A stretch of DNA of 64,000 bases from JBLIRR01 sp049472395 (GCA_049472395.1 JBLIRR010000004.1:1-64000); one strand, 5' to 3'. Counted from the stretch's first letter, positions 33,290 through 42,366 are shown. The notes: generated by a model not told the origin, from the letters alone. Numbers and translations: made by a program.

Positions 33290-35605
33290 TCACGGCTGTG
33301 CAGCTAGTGAGAGGAGAGGAGTCTCCTTTGTGCTGTGAACCGATGCTGCGCAGACGGCTTGTCCGAGGCTTATCCCTCCATCATTGGTTGGGACGTGCTG
33401 ATGAATAAATACACTCATTCCTTTATAGGTCAACTGTTCCATAAGGCCCTCACACAGTATCCTGTTTTGAAAACATCCGCCGCTCATGACGATCCTTTGT
33501 AAAGAGAAGCGCCGACTAATTGAGAGAACAGCCTCTTCTGTCATCCGGATCACCGTGTTATGAAACCGGCGGCTGATCACTTCAAGGGAGATATCATCAT
33601 GGATATCATTGATAATGCCCTGAATAACCGGCGCGATCTCCATAACATAGGGAAGTTTTTCCTGGTGAAGGGATATGGGGTATATTCCTTGATCATTACT
33701 GAGAGAGGCACACTGCTCTAATCTGATAGCTGCCTGGCCCTCGTATGAGACTTTTTTGTGAAAGCCGAGCAGGGCAGATACTCCATCAAATAAACGGCCC
33801 ATGCTGGATGTAAGGGGAGTATTAATCTTTTTGCATAGCACCTCTTTGAGTATTCGCTTCTTTTCGTGCGTCACAACGGTCCCGAAAAATTCCTCTGCAT
33901 AATGCTCCCATTTTTGCCCGTAAACCTGGTAGAGCATGCCCATGGCTATGCGCGAGGGTTCCCTGATTGCTGCCTCACCCCCAGGCAAAGGGAAATGTGA
34001 TAAATGGGCAGCCCTCTCAAAGGAATACTCATCTCCAATTAATAGTTCTCCACCCCAAATAGTGCCATCCGGGCCATACCCTGTGCCATCGTAAATGACG
34101 CCTATCACTTTTCCCGCCAGAGCATTATCCGCAAGGCAACTCACGAGATGTGCATGATGGTGTTGCACAGGGTAACAGGTTTTCTCTGTCATATCTTGGG
34201 CGAGGCGTGTGGAGAAATAATCCGGATGAAGGTCATAGGCGACAATATCAGGTGCAGCGCCGGCAATCTCCTGTATACGCTCAATCGATTGGGAAAAAAA
34301 TTCTCGTGCGGCAGGGGTACTGAGGTCTCCGATATGTTGACTTAAAAAAGCCTTTTTTTCTGTGACAACACAGAGGGTATTTTTCAACTCTCCCCCTAAG
34401 GCAAGAACCGGCGGATAGGAGCGAGGAAGGAGTAAGGGAAGAGGGGCATAACCACGGGAGCGCCTGATCAGTCTTGTTTTGCCTTTCATAGGCATGACCA
34501 CTGAATCATCACATCGAATGAGGATGTCGCGGTCATTGAAAAGATAATAATCAGCGATCCCCGCAAGTGTTTCTCCTGCTTCATCATTTCTCGTCACAAT
34601 AGGCTCTTCGGATATATTTGCGCTCGTCATTACCAGGGCGAGGAAATCATTATGAAGGAGGATCACATGCAGGGGGGTGTAAGGGAGCATAACGCCAAAA
34701 TATCGCTGCCCGGGAGCTACGGAGGGTGCAATGTGATGGGCCTTTTTTTTGTCGAGTAAAACAATGGGGTGCGCTATTGAGGTCAGGATGGTGATATCAT
34801 ACTCTGAGACTTCTGCATATTTTCTTATTTTATCAATGCTCTCCGACATGAGGGCAAAGGGTTTTTCCTCCCGTGCCTTTCGTTTCCTGAGCCTGCTTAC
34901 TGCCTGATCGTTCGTGGCGTCAACGGCAAGATGAAAACCACCAAGACCCTTTATGGCGATGATTGCACCTTCACGGATCAATTGTGCGGCTTTTTTTATG
35001 GGATCACACGCTGTTTCAAGCACACTTCCATTGCTGTCTGCGAGCCAGACCCGGGGGCCGCACACAGGGCAGGCATTTGTCTGGGCATGGAATCGCCTGC
35101 TGCCCGGATCGTTAAATTCTTCCTCACATTCCGGGCAAAAAGGGAACGATACCATAGAGGTGTTATGCCGGTCATAGGGGAGCTTCTTAATAATAGTGAG
35201 CCGGGGACCACACTGAGTGCAGCTGATAAACGGATAGCGATAGCGCCTGTCATGAGGATCGTTTAATTCTTCTCTGCATTGAGGACAGATGGCGAGGTCT
35301 GGGGTAATATGAACACCGGACTCATATCCTTCTCTGCTTTCCCTAATGACAAATTCCGTATCCTTCCGTGAGGGTATTTCAGAAACATCAAGACTGCAAA
35401 TCTGGGCAAGGGGAGGAGGGTGATTGTGAAGATCATCTATAAACTCGTTTACTTTCTCCTCTCGGCCTTCGATCTCTATTAACACACCTTCATCATTATT
35501 AAGAACGAAACCCCGCAAATTCTTCTTTTTCGCCATAAGATAAAGATAAGGCCGGAAACCGATCCCCTGCACGAGGCCTTTGCATACTATTTTTTTTCGC
35601 AACAT
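33290..35605 (-). CDS. hypF: Carbamoyltransferase HypF, [NiFe] hydrogenase maturation
   Basis: HypF turns carbamoyl phosphate into the carbamoyl-AMP and thiocarbamate that supply the active-site CN ligands. The 771 residues show an acylphosphatase domain (VQGIGFRPYLYLM), two Cys4 zinc motifs (CPQCREEL...CTQCGP and CPECEEEF...CPVCGP), a YrdC-like domain and a Kae1-like domain with HHHAHLVSC. Length and order are normal. Its start overlaps the hypB end by 19 bp. It is the last gene of the hydrogenase operon. The expected partner HypE is not encoded here. Confidence 0.97.
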   Translation of the reverse strand: MLRKKIVCKGLVQGIGFRPYLYLMAKKKNLRGFVLNNDEGVLIEIEGREEKVNEFIDDLHNHPPPLAQICSLDVSEIPSRKDTEFVIRESREGYESGVHITPDLAICPQCREELNDPHDRRYRYPFISCTQCGPRLTIIKKLPYDRHNTSMVSFPFCPECEEEFNDPGSRRFHAQTNACPVCGPRVWLADSNGSVLETACDPIKKAAQLIREGAIIAIKGLGGFHLAVDATNDQAVSRLRKRKAREEKPFALMSESIDKIRKYAEVSEYDITILTSIAHPIVLLDKKKAHHIAPSVAPGQRYFGVMLPYTPLHVILLHNDFLALVMTSANISEEPIVTRNDEAGETLAGIADYYLFNDRDILIRCDDSVVMPMKGKTRLIRRSRGYAPLPLLLPRSYPPVLALGGELKNTLCVVTEKKAFLSQHIGDLSTPAAREFFSQSIERIQEIAGAAPDIVAYDLHPDYFSTRLAQDMTEKTCYPVQHHHAHLVSCLADNALAGKVIGVIYDGTGYGPDGTIWGGELLIGDEYSFERAAHLSHFPLPGGEAAIREPSRIAMGMLYQVYGQKWEHYAEEFFGTVVTHEKKRILKEVLCKKINTPLTSSMGRLFDGVSALLGFHKKVSYEGQAAIRLEQCASLSNDQGIYPISLHQEKLPYVMEIAPVIQGIINDIHDDISLEVISRRFHNTVIRMTEEAVLSISRRFSLQRIVMSGGCFQNRILCEGLMEQLTYKGMSVFIHQHVPTNDGGISLGQAVCAASVHSTKETPLLSLAAQP

Positions 35606-36249
35606 AAGGCGATCCTTCTTTTAAGCCAATCAAACCAGGCAGACAAGCCTGATTGGTCTTTGCAGGAGACCTCGAATATAGTTAAATCAGGGCTTAGTTG
35701 AAGGCATTTTTTCTTTGCTTTTTCAATATCAAAGTCAACATAGGGCAATAGATCGATTTTATTGATAAAAAGGACCTTTGAAAGAGAAAACATAAGAGGG
35801 TATTTAAATGGTTTATCATCACCGGCAGTCACACTTAAGATCGTCATTTTGTCATGTTCACCACAATCAAATTCAGCGGGGCACACTAAATTGCCAACAT
35901 TCTCAATGATCAAAATATCTAATTGGTCCATCGGAAGATTGGAGAAGGAATTGCGAATCATCGGAGCATCGAGGTGACAGGCGCCCCCTGTATTTATCTG
36001 AACCGCAGCAACACCCATTGCCATAATACGCTCACTGTCGCAGGTGTCCTCGATATCTCCCTCAATAACCCCAATTCTATAGTCATCCTTGAGGGCCCTC
36101 AATGTGTGCTCAAGGAGTGTTGTCTTGCCCTCCCCGGGCGAGCTCATCAAATTCATCACATAGATGCCCTTTTCCCTGAAAAGGCGACGGTTTTCATCGG
36201 CAATCTGCTGATTTGCGCTCAGTATATTCTTTACAACAGGTATTTTCAT
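35587..36249 (-). CDS. hypB: Hydrogenase nickel-insertion GTPase HypB
   Basis: This 220-residue SIMIBI-class GTPase drives nickel insertion into the large subunit with HypA. It shows the P-loop MSSPGEGKTTLLEHTL, EGDIEDTCDSERI, INTGGACHLDAPMI (metal-site Cys and His), ENVGNLVCPAEFDCGEHDKM and the specificity loop FINKIDLLPYV. The N-terminal CxxCGC nickel-binding motif and His-rich stretch found in some HypB are absent; the protein begins MKIPVVKNILSANQQI. It is 12 bp downstream of hypD. Confidence 0.97.
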   Translation of the reverse strand: MKIPVVKNILSANQQIADENRRLFREKGIYVMNLMSSPGEGKTTLLEHTLRALKDDYRIGVIEGDIEDTCDSERIMAMGVAAVQINTGGACHLDAPMIRNSFSNLPMDQLDILIIENVGNLVCPAEFDCGEHDKMTILSVTAGDDKPFKYPLMFSLSKVLFINKIDLLPYVDFDIEKAKKKCLQLSPDLTIFEVSCKDQSGLSAWFDWLKRRIALCCEKK

Positions 36250-36261
36250 CCATATCTCCTT

Positions 36262-37350
36262 TTATGATGCATATCTGTAATAGGCCGCGCATGCCCCCTC
36301 GTTTGAAACCATACAGGGACCTACCGGCTCTGCCGGCGTGCATTTTTTCCCAAAGAGCGGGCAGTCATGGGGCGTTTTCATTCCTCTCAGAATTTCTCCG
36401 CAGCAGCACCCGGGAGGATCATTTTTATGTACTGCCTTCACCTTAAAACGTCGCGCAGCATCATAGAACGCAAATGGGTCTCTTATTTTAAGACCGCTCT
36501 CAGGGATCTTTCCCAATCCTCGCCAGGAGACATCGCAGGGTTCAAATACCCTCTCCATTTCCTTTTGCGCATAAGTGTTTCCTGACCAGGTGACTACCCG
36601 TGAGTATTGAATGTCAACCTTTGGTGTGCCTGCCTCAATTTGTTTGAGGAGCAGCCACAATCCCTCCAGTATATCAAGGGGCTCAAACCCGGTTACCACC
36701 GCAGCCTTTCCCGCCCTTGTCAACAATTCATATACGTGTGCCCCTATAATGACGCTTACATGCCCGGGGCAGATAAAGCCGTTGATTCTGTTTTCATCCA
36801 AGGAGAGTAATGCCTTGAGGGCAGGAGGGACGAGTTTATGAAGACAGAGAAGAGAGAAATTTTCAAGCTTCATTTGGTGAGCGCGATGAATGGTCCGGGC
36901 TGATCCGGGCGCAGTGGTTTCAAATCCGACGCCTAAGAATATCACTTGCTTATGAGGATTGTCAGCTGCAATCTTCAGAGAATCGAGTGAAGAATACACA
37001 ATCCGTATATCCCGCCCTGTAGCCCTTAATTCTTCGAGGCTTCCGGATGTACCGGGCACGTGGAGCATATCCCCAAAGGTTGTGAGGATCACATTATCTA
37101 TAGATGAAAGCTCGAGGGCTGCATCAATTTCTCCGAGGGGAGTAACGCATACAGGGCATCCTGGGCCTGAAATAATGCGGATGTTTTTAGGCAGCAGTTG
37201 TCGAATGCCATATTTGGAGATGGCAACTGTATGGGTGCCGCATATCTCCATGAGAGTCACAGGGGAGTAAATTCCGTCGGTCACCGATTTTATGGAGTCA
37301 ATCAATTTTGTTGCAAGGGTTCGATCCCTGTATTCGTCAATATACTTCAT
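36262..37350 (-). CDS. hypD: Hydrogenase maturation protein HypD
   Basis: HypD is the iron-sulfur scaffold that assembles Fe(CN)2CO with HypC. The 362 residues include EICGTHTVAISKYG, SGPGCPVCVTP, GFETTAPGSARTI, FICPGHVSVI and a Cys-rich C-terminus (GCCCGEILRGMKTPHDCPLF, then GKKCTPAEPVGPCMVS). All the conserved Cys appear present. Its start overlaps hypC by 14 bp, as expected for proteins that work as a complex. Confidence 0.97.
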   Translation of the reverse strand: MKYIDEYRDRTLATKLIDSIKSVTDGIYSPVTLMEICGTHTVAISKYGIRQLLPKNIRIISGPGCPVCVTPLGEIDAALELSSIDNVILTTFGDMLHVPGTSGSLEELRATGRDIRIVYSSLDSLKIAADNPHKQVIFLGVGFETTAPGSARTIHRAHQMKLENFSLLCLHKLVPPALKALLSLDENRINGFICPGHVSVIIGAHVYELLTRAGKAAVVTGFEPLDILEGLWLLLKQIEAGTPKVDIQYSRVVTWSGNTYAQKEMERVFEPCDVSWRGLGKIPESGLKIRDPFAFYDAARRFKVKAVHKNDPPGCCCGEILRGMKTPHDCPLFGKKCTPAEPVGPCMVSNEGACAAYYRYAS

Positions 37351-37567
37351 TGTCTGATTTAACTATCTCTCTTAGAATTTTTAATCGTTCCTCCGCCTCT
37401 TCCTTGTCAATAAGGTGAATAGCGAAACCAGCATGCGATATTACATAATCACCAACTGATACTTCGCCAATAAGATCAAGGCACACCTCTTTTTCTGTTC
37501 CCTCAATCTCAACACGCGCCATATTATCTTCAATAGAAGAGATTTTTCCAGGAAATGCAATACACAC
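37337..37567 (-). CDS. hypC: Hydrogenase chaperone HypC
   Basis: This 76-residue protein starts MCIAFPGKI with the essential Cys2, followed by the OB-fold core and DYVISHAGFAIHLID. HypC carries the Fe(CN)2CO group from HypD to the large subunit. It is placed between hypA (2 bp upstream) and hypD (overlapping). There is a single hypC/hybG gene, consistent with the single hydrogenase in the window. Confidence 0.97.
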   Translation of the reverse strand: MCIAFPGKISSIEDNMARVEIEGTEKEVCLDLIGEVSVGDYVISHAGFAIHLIDKEEAEERLKILREIVKSDNEVY

Positions 37568-37569
37568 GA

Positions 37570-37926
37570 TTATTTACCTCCCTCATCAATATCCAATGAG
37601 ACTACCTGCATCTCATTAAGGCCCTGCACGATCGCGATTTCATCTGATTTGCAGTAAGGACATGGTTCATACATGGAGCATACGACAAACCTGTTGCCGC
37701 ATTTCTGACACTCTGCCTCAACCTCTATAATCCTAATATTCAACCGGGACCCTTGAGCGATAGTATGTTGAGTAATGACGTCCCAGATAAACTCCATGGA
37801 TTCTTTCACAATACCGATTTTTTCCCCGAATGCCAAATCAACGCTCACTATCTTTTCGGCATTATGGTCCCGTGCCTTTTGTAATACAATATCCAAGATC
37901 GAATGAGCAATCCCTAATTCATGCAC
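37570..37926 (-). CDS. hypA: Hydrogenase nickel metallochaperone HypA
   Basis: From GTG 37926 the protein is 118 residues, starting MHELGIAHSILDIV, with the nickel-binding His2 and Glu3 in place. It has a zinc site CQKCGNRFVVCSMYEPCPYC near the C-terminus. A longer frame upstream exists but would bury the MHE motif, so GTG 37926 is chosen. The start overlaps the end of the maturation protease gene by 13 bp, indicating translational coupling. Confidence 0.95.
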   Translation of the reverse strand: MHELGIAHSILDIVLQKARDHNAEKIVSVDLAFGEKIGIVKESMEFIWDVITQHTIAQGSRLNIRIIEVEAECQKCGNRFVVCSMYEPCPYCKSDEIAIVQGLNEMQVVSLDIDEGGK

Positions 37927-38393
37927 ATTCCAAGCCTTTTCATTTCTTCCAAGACCAACTTCTCCACCTTCGGAACACATTCGTGCATTGTAGCAGTCAT
38001 TTCCATCCCTTCCCCGAGAATATCTTCAGGAACAACCGTGATGAAAATAGTTTCAGGGGCTTCTTCCATCATCTCCGCCTTGAGCAACAGATCCATAAAT
38101 TCCACTTCATGCGCACTGACATTATAGCTCAGATGGGTCGGGATAGCATCCGGATGAAATCGGTAAATGGCCCCCGGCGTATCTTTTGCTTTTACAGTGT
38201 CAATAACAACCAGATGTTCGGTCTGGCAGATCGTATCCATTAACATATAACCGAGAGTCCCTCCGTCAACGATGAGTGCCCCCTCTGGCATTTTATATTT
38301 GTCCTTGAATTGCCTTACAAAATGGACACCGAATCCCTCATCTTTAAATATAATATTGCCGAGGCCCAGTATTGTCAATTTATACTTTTTCAT
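37914..38393 (-). CDS. Hydrogenase large-subunit maturation endopeptidase (HyaD/HupD type)
   Basis: This protease of about 159 residues begins TILGLGNIIFKDEGFGVHFV, where the Glu is a nickel ligand used for substrate checking. It continues with VDGGTLGYMLMD, VVIDTVKAKDTPG and SAHEVEFMDLLL. It cuts the C-terminal tail of the large subunit once nickel is in place; the target here is DPCLACAVH followed by a 15-residue tail. ATG 38393 gives the canonical N-terminus. The gene overlaps the cytochrome b gene end by 14 bp. Confidence 0.93.
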   Translation of the reverse strand: MKKYKLTILGLGNIIFKDEGFGVHFVRQFKDKYKMPEGALIVDGGTLGYMLMDTICQTEHLVVIDTVKAKDTPGAIYRFHPDAIPTHLSYNVSAHEVEFMDLLLKAEMMEEAPETIFITVVPEDILGEGMEMTATMHECVPKVEKLVLEEMKRLGMCMN

Positions 38394-39204
38394 TCTTAAA
38401 TATGATTCCGCTGACGATTGAGGAGATGCTTCCTTCCTTAAAGACAATATCATACCAAAATGCCATATACGTGTGAATACAGATAAAAATTATAATGAGC
38501 CAGGTCAGCACATGGTGAATGAGGCGAATGCCAGCCAATCCACCTCCGATCGTCTCAATTGGCCCGAGTGTCATGTATACAAAATGAGCAAGTCCCGCCT
38601 GATGTAAAGCGCCATAGAGAATAAGCCCCGTTACTACTTCAAAAAAGATCATCACGAGTATAAATCCATATGCTAAAGATTGCAAGGGTCCATAGAGAGC
38701 TGTATGTTTTGGAGGCTTATTTGATACCAATGCATAAAATTTAATATTTTTATACAGGTTTTTCAGGTCAAGCCATGCAAAAAAATCTTTCCAGTCTGCG
38801 TGAAATCGTGAGAAAAAAGCAAGATACAGGCGCCACACACAAATAGCCGTTAAGATAAGGCCGCAGATAATATGAATAAAACGCATATTGGCCATCATAT
38901 ATTTTTCATAGGTTTCCCCTGCGGCAACGGTAAAAGGCCTGGCAATATAAAACCCTGTAATAATCAGCATGACGATAGAAATAGCCATTGACCAATGATT
39001 GATACACATGGCAGCTGTCCACTGTTTTTGGGGTATAATCCCGCGCGTTTCTTCCTTCATAAGAGACGTCGAGTGCTGTTCGGGTATGATCTCGCGCGTT
39101 TCCCTCTTCATAACAGCTGCCTGGTTTTTTTCAGGTATAATCCCGCGCTTTGCCCTCTTAAAGGGATGCGTCGGGTGTTTTTTTTGTATATTATCCTGTT
39201 TCAT
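38380..39204 (-). CDS. [NiFe] hydrogenase cytochrome b subunit (HyaC/HupC-like) with N-terminal repeats
   Basis: This 274-residue di-heme cytochrome b passes electrons from the small subunit to the quinone pool. It has four transmembrane helices and the expected His: INHWSMAISIVMLIITGFY, MRFIHIICGLILTAICVWR, GFILVMIFFEVVTGLILYG, and LIHHVLTWLIIIFICIHTYM. The N-terminus has an unusual 50-residue cytoplasmic extension made of three 17-residue repeats (RGIIPEKNQAAVMKRET type) before the first helix. It lies 22 bp downstream of the large-subunit gene. Confidence 0.93.
   Translation of the reverse strand: MKQDNIQKKHPTHPFKRAKRGIIPEKNQAAVMKRETREIIPEQHSTSLMKEETRGIIPQKQWTAAMCINHWSMAISIVMLIITGFYIARPFTVAAGETYEKYMMANMRFIHIICGLILTAICVWRLYLAFFSRFHADWKDFFAWLDLKNLYKNIKFYALVSNKPPKHTALYGPLQSLAYGFILVMIFFEVVTGLILYGALHQAGLAHFVYMTLGPIETIGGGLAGIRLIHHVLTWLIIIFICIHTYMAFWYDIVFKEGSISSIVSGIIFKNEKV
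39032..39184 (-). repeat. Three 51-bp repeats at the start of the cytochrome b gene
   Basis: GGTATAATCCCGCGC-type units recur at 51-bp spacing (about 39032, 39083 and 39134), encoding RGIIPQKQ, REIIPEQHSTSLMKEET and RGIIPEKNQAAVMKRET. Neighbouring units are similar at DNA level, which suggests recent duplication. Confidence 0.8.
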
Positions 39205-39226
39205 AGTTATATCCCTTATTCTTATT

Positions 39227-40900
39227 CTATAGAATTTTGTATTTTTTTAACGTGTTGTGACGTGGATCGATAATGTGCACTGCGCACGCGAGGCACGGAT
39301 CAAAAGAATGAATAGTACGAATAATCTCTAAGGGTTGTTCAATATCAGAGAGTGTGACACTCCGCAGTGACTCTTCATAAGGGCCTCGTTGTCCTTTGTT
39401 ATCCCTTGGGGAGGCATTCCAGGTCGAGGGAACAATAGCCTGATAATTGGCGATTACTCCATCTTCAATCCGGATCCAATGCCCTAATGCTCCTCGCGGT
39501 GCTTCAGTCATTCCCCTGCCTTGGGCTGATGAAGGAATATCACAGCGTGTCCATGTACTCTGGTCACCACCCTTAATATTGGAAACAAGCTCATTGACCC
39601 AGCCTTTAATATGATCAGCCACTAATTTACCTTCAAGACAACGAGCCGCAGTCCTGCCAAGAGTTGAGAAGAGCGCATGAACCGGAATGTCTGTTTTGGC
39701 AAGCAGACCATTAACCAATTCTCTTATCTTTGCATTGCCTCGTGCAAATCCGACCACCATCCGGGCAAGTGGCCCCACTTCCATTGGTGCATTATTATAA
39801 CGTGGCGCTTTGACCCAGCTGTACTTCCCTTCACCATCGAGAGTACCGTCAGATTTAAAGCCGGTATAATCCGGATTGGTTTCACCTTGGAATGGATGAC
39901 GCGCTTCGTTTCCTTCATACCAGGAATGTGTCACTTCCTCGGTAATCCTCTTTTCATCTATATCCTGAACCTCATCAATATTTCCTTTAAGGACTATGCC
40001 ACGGGGGAAAAGGGTTTTATGCCAACCATCATCAAGGGGGAATCCGCCATAGGCAAGGTAATTTTTTGTCCCCGCGCCAACACCCGCCGCTCCTTCATCC
40101 TTATAGAAGTGAGCTGCAAGCACCACATCAGGCAGATAGGCTGTTTCAAAGAAATTTTTCACCTCATCCAATCGATAAAGAAATTGCCCTAATCGATGAG
40201 CATCGAGTGCATCCATAACACTTGTGACACCGCCGACGACCAAGGTCTGGGGATGCGGATTTTTCCCTCCGAATATGGCCATCATTTGGGCTGCTACTCG
40301 TTGGACGGCTAAGGCATCCAAATAGTGAGAGGCAATGATGAGGTTTGCCTCGGGCGTGAATTTATACGATTCATTACCCCAGTACCCATGGGCAAAAGGC
40401 CCTAACCTGCCACTTTTTACAAAGTTCGTAAGCTTTTTCTGGACTGCCTCATAGTGGCTTAGTGAACAGTTATAAAGATTTTCATGAACACTTCTCCCTA
40501 GATCTACCGCTTTTCTGGGACTTGCAGACAGTGCGCTTACAATATCCACCCAGTCAAGCCCATGGAGATGATAGAAATGGACAATTTTATCATGAAGGTA
40601 CTGTGATCCTTTGATGAGATTTCGAATAATACGGGCATTTTTTGGGGGAGTAATGCCAATTGCATCCTCAACACTCAAAATAGAGGCTTCGTAATGAGAA
40701 TAGGTGCATACCCCACAAAATCTTTGTGTAATTAAACCGGCATCCCGTGGATCTCTTCCCTTTAATATTTGCTCAATTCCCCGCCATAAGGTAGCAGAAC
40801 TCCAGGCATCTTTAATTCCGTTGTCAGAACCCACTTCTACCTCAATGCGAAGATGACCTTCTATCCTTGTAATAGGATCTACTATAATCCGTTTTGTCAT
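39227..40900 (-). CDS. [NiFe] hydrogenase large subunit (group 1 uptake type)
   Basis: This 557-residue catalytic subunit oxidises H2 at a NiFe(CN)2CO site. The L1 motif is RFCGVCTYSH and the C-terminal L2 motif is DPCLACAVH, giving the four nickel-ligating Cys. A tail of 15 residues (IIDPRHNTLKKYKIL) follows and should be removed by the protease encoded downstream. Other family segments include RIEGHLRIEVEV and APRGALGHWIRIEDG. It is exported by the Tat path together with the small subunit, which carries the signal. It is 18 bp downstream of that gene. Confidence 0.97.
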   Translation of the reverse strand: MTKRIIVDPITRIEGHLRIEVEVGSDNGIKDAWSSATLWRGIEQILKGRDPRDAGLITQRFCGVCTYSHYEASILSVEDAIGITPPKNARIIRNLIKGSQYLHDKIVHFYHLHGLDWVDIVSALSASPRKAVDLGRSVHENLYNCSLSHYEAVQKKLTNFVKSGRLGPFAHGYWGNESYKFTPEANLIIASHYLDALAVQRVAAQMMAIFGGKNPHPQTLVVGGVTSVMDALDAHRLGQFLYRLDEVKNFFETAYLPDVVLAAHFYKDEGAAGVGAGTKNYLAYGGFPLDDGWHKTLFPRGIVLKGNIDEVQDIDEKRITEEVTHSWYEGNEARHPFQGETNPDYTGFKSDGTLDGEGKYSWVKAPRYNNAPMEVGPLARMVVGFARGNAKIRELVNGLLAKTDIPVHALFSTLGRTAARCLEGKLVADHIKGWVNELVSNIKGGDQSTWTRCDIPSSAQGRGMTEAPRGALGHWIRIEDGVIANYQAIVPSTWNASPRDNKGQRGPYEESLRSVTLSDIEQPLEIIRTIHSFDPCLACAVHIIDPRHNTLKKYKIL

Positions 40901-40918
40901 AGATCGTCTCCCTTCTGA

Positions 40919-42097
40919 TTATTCTTCGTCTTTATTTTTGCCTTTGCCTGTGAGTATGCTTCCGGCCGCATGGATACCGAGCCCTGCGACCGTTACGGCA
41001 GTGAGTCCAATACCTATCTTATCAGCAGTTGTTTCGACTCCGGCAAAGGGGATAGTAATAGAACCATCAGCCATCATTTTTTCAAGTGGGGCCATTTTAT
41101 CCCAGAAATCAGGCTCTGTGCATCCAATACATCCATGGCCTCCCATAACAGGCCACGACATGCCTTGATTAAACCGCACCTTAGAACAATTTGCATAGGT
41201 ATAGGGGCCCCTACATCCCATTTTATATAGACACCATCCCATTTTTGCTTTTTCATCGCCCCATTCCTCAACAAATTCTCCTGCATCATAATGAGGACGA
41301 CGTTCGCAATAATCGTGGATTCGCTTTCCATATGCCCATAATGGACGACCCAGCTTATCAAGGGCTGGCAGTGATCCAAAAAGCAGGAAGTGAAGTAATG
41401 TCCCCACAAAATTGATTCCATTGGGGGGGCAGCCTGCAATATTCACTGTAGAAATATTAAGCGCATCCTTGATGCCTCGTGCATCGGTCGGATTTGGATT
41501 CGCGGCTTGCACATTCCCGAATGAAGAGCATGACCCGATACAGATCACGAGCGCAGCCTTTGAGGTTACTTCTTTGGCAATTTCATAGCCGGTCTTTCCA
41601 TGTGCACCGATAGTGAGATATTTTCCATCCATACCCATCGGGATCGCTCCTTCAATAACACAGACAAATTTTCCCGGAAATTTCTCAAGCGCTTCATGCA
41701 GACACTCTTCTGCCTGATATCCCGAGGCAGCCATAACTGTCTCGTGATATTCTAAGGAAATTGTGTCAAGTACGATATTGTCAAAATTCGGGTATGAGCT
41801 TCGAAGCAGTGCCTCAGTGCATCCGGTGCACTCGGCGAAATTGAGCCACACAACCGGCAGCCGACTGCTCATCTCGGCAGCCTTCGCCACCTTTAAATTA
41901 AAGATTGGCGGGAGCATCAGGGTTGCGGTCATGAGAGAGGACCATTTGAGAAAATCACGGCGTGTTACCCCTCGAGAGGTTAATATCTGGTCAAAATTTT
42001 CCCGCGGCGGTGGCAAGTTTTTATCCATCTGTTCAAGATGATCATCGCATTTTTTCATTAATGTATGGTAATAATTACGGATTTCTTTTCTTCTCAT
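40919..42097 (-). CDS. [NiFe] hydrogenase small subunit, Tat-exported and membrane-anchored
   Basis: This iron-sulfur subunit relays electrons from the NiFe site. A twin-arginine signal (TRRDFLKWSSLMTATLML) starts at residue 45 after a long polar n-region. Cluster motifs are CTGC, GSCSSFGNVQAA, GCPPN, the distal-cluster RIHDYCERRPHYDAG/CRGPYTYANC and GCIGCTEPDFW. A C-terminal membrane helix (IGIGLTAVTVAGLGIHAAG) follows. It has CTGC rather than CTCC and GNVQAA rather than GCVQAA, so it lacks the extra Cys of oxygen-tolerant enzymes. AGGAGG lies 5 nt before ATG 42097; an in-frame start 27 bp upstream is less likely. Confidence 0.97.
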   Translation of the reverse strand: MRRKEIRNYYHTLMKKCDDHLEQMDKNLPPPRENFDQILTSRGVTRRDFLKWSSLMTATLMLPPIFNLKVAKAAEMSSRLPVVWLNFAECTGCTEALLRSSYPNFDNIVLDTISLEYHETVMAASGYQAEECLHEALEKFPGKFVCVIEGAIPMGMDGKYLTIGAHGKTGYEIAKEVTSKAALVICIGSCSSFGNVQAANPNPTDARGIKDALNISTVNIAGCPPNGINFVGTLLHFLLFGSLPALDKLGRPLWAYGKRIHDYCERRPHYDAGEFVEEWGDEKAKMGWCLYKMGCRGPYTYANCSKVRFNQGMSWPVMGGHGCIGCTEPDFWDKMAPLEKMMADGSITIPFAGVETTADKIGIGLTAVTVAGLGIHAAGSILTGKGKNKDEE

Positions 42098-42186
42098 ATG
42101 TCCTCCTTTAAATATGTTGATCACTATTTTATTTTTTTATTGTGGCTGTAAAAAATCCAGATATGAGCGTCGTGTCAAATATATTT

Positions 42187-42202
42187 TGCATAAGCTATGC
42201 CA
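42187..42202 (-). promoter_or_regulatory. Sigma-54 type -24/-12 promoter candidate for the hydrogenase operon
   Basis: On the minus strand TGGCAT-AGCTT-ATGCA matches the TGGCAC-N5-TTGCA consensus at 9 of 11 fixed positions with exact spacing. It lies about 90 bp upstream of the small-subunit start. Hydrogenase genes are driven by sigma-54 and NtrC-type activators in several proteobacteria, so the placement makes sense. Confidence 0.55.
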
Positions 42203-42341
42203 TTAGATTTTTTTCCTTATTTAAAAAATTTTTAATATTTATCTAAATAATATTGAATATTAATTATAGTATCTTTACGATCTTCGTCTTCCTCTGGGGG
42301 TACAATAATAATTTTTCATAATAGATGGAATCACTGTGGAG

Positions 42342-42366
42342 ATGGTGTGGGAATAATTTACACCAT
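42342..42366 (-). promoter_or_regulatory. Perfect inverted repeat upstream of the hydrogenase promoter
   Basis: ATGGTGT, an 11-nt spacer, and ACACCAT form a perfect 7-bp inverted repeat about 140-180 bp upstream of the -24/-12 candidate, the usual distance for an enhancer-binding protein site. The remaining intergenic DNA (42203-42438) shows no gene. Confidence 0.4.

Noticed and set aside
40919..42097. Oxygen-tolerant hydrogenase
   Set aside because: The proximal-cluster region has CTGC and GNVQAA rather than the extra-Cys versions, so the standard oxygen-sensitive type is more likely.
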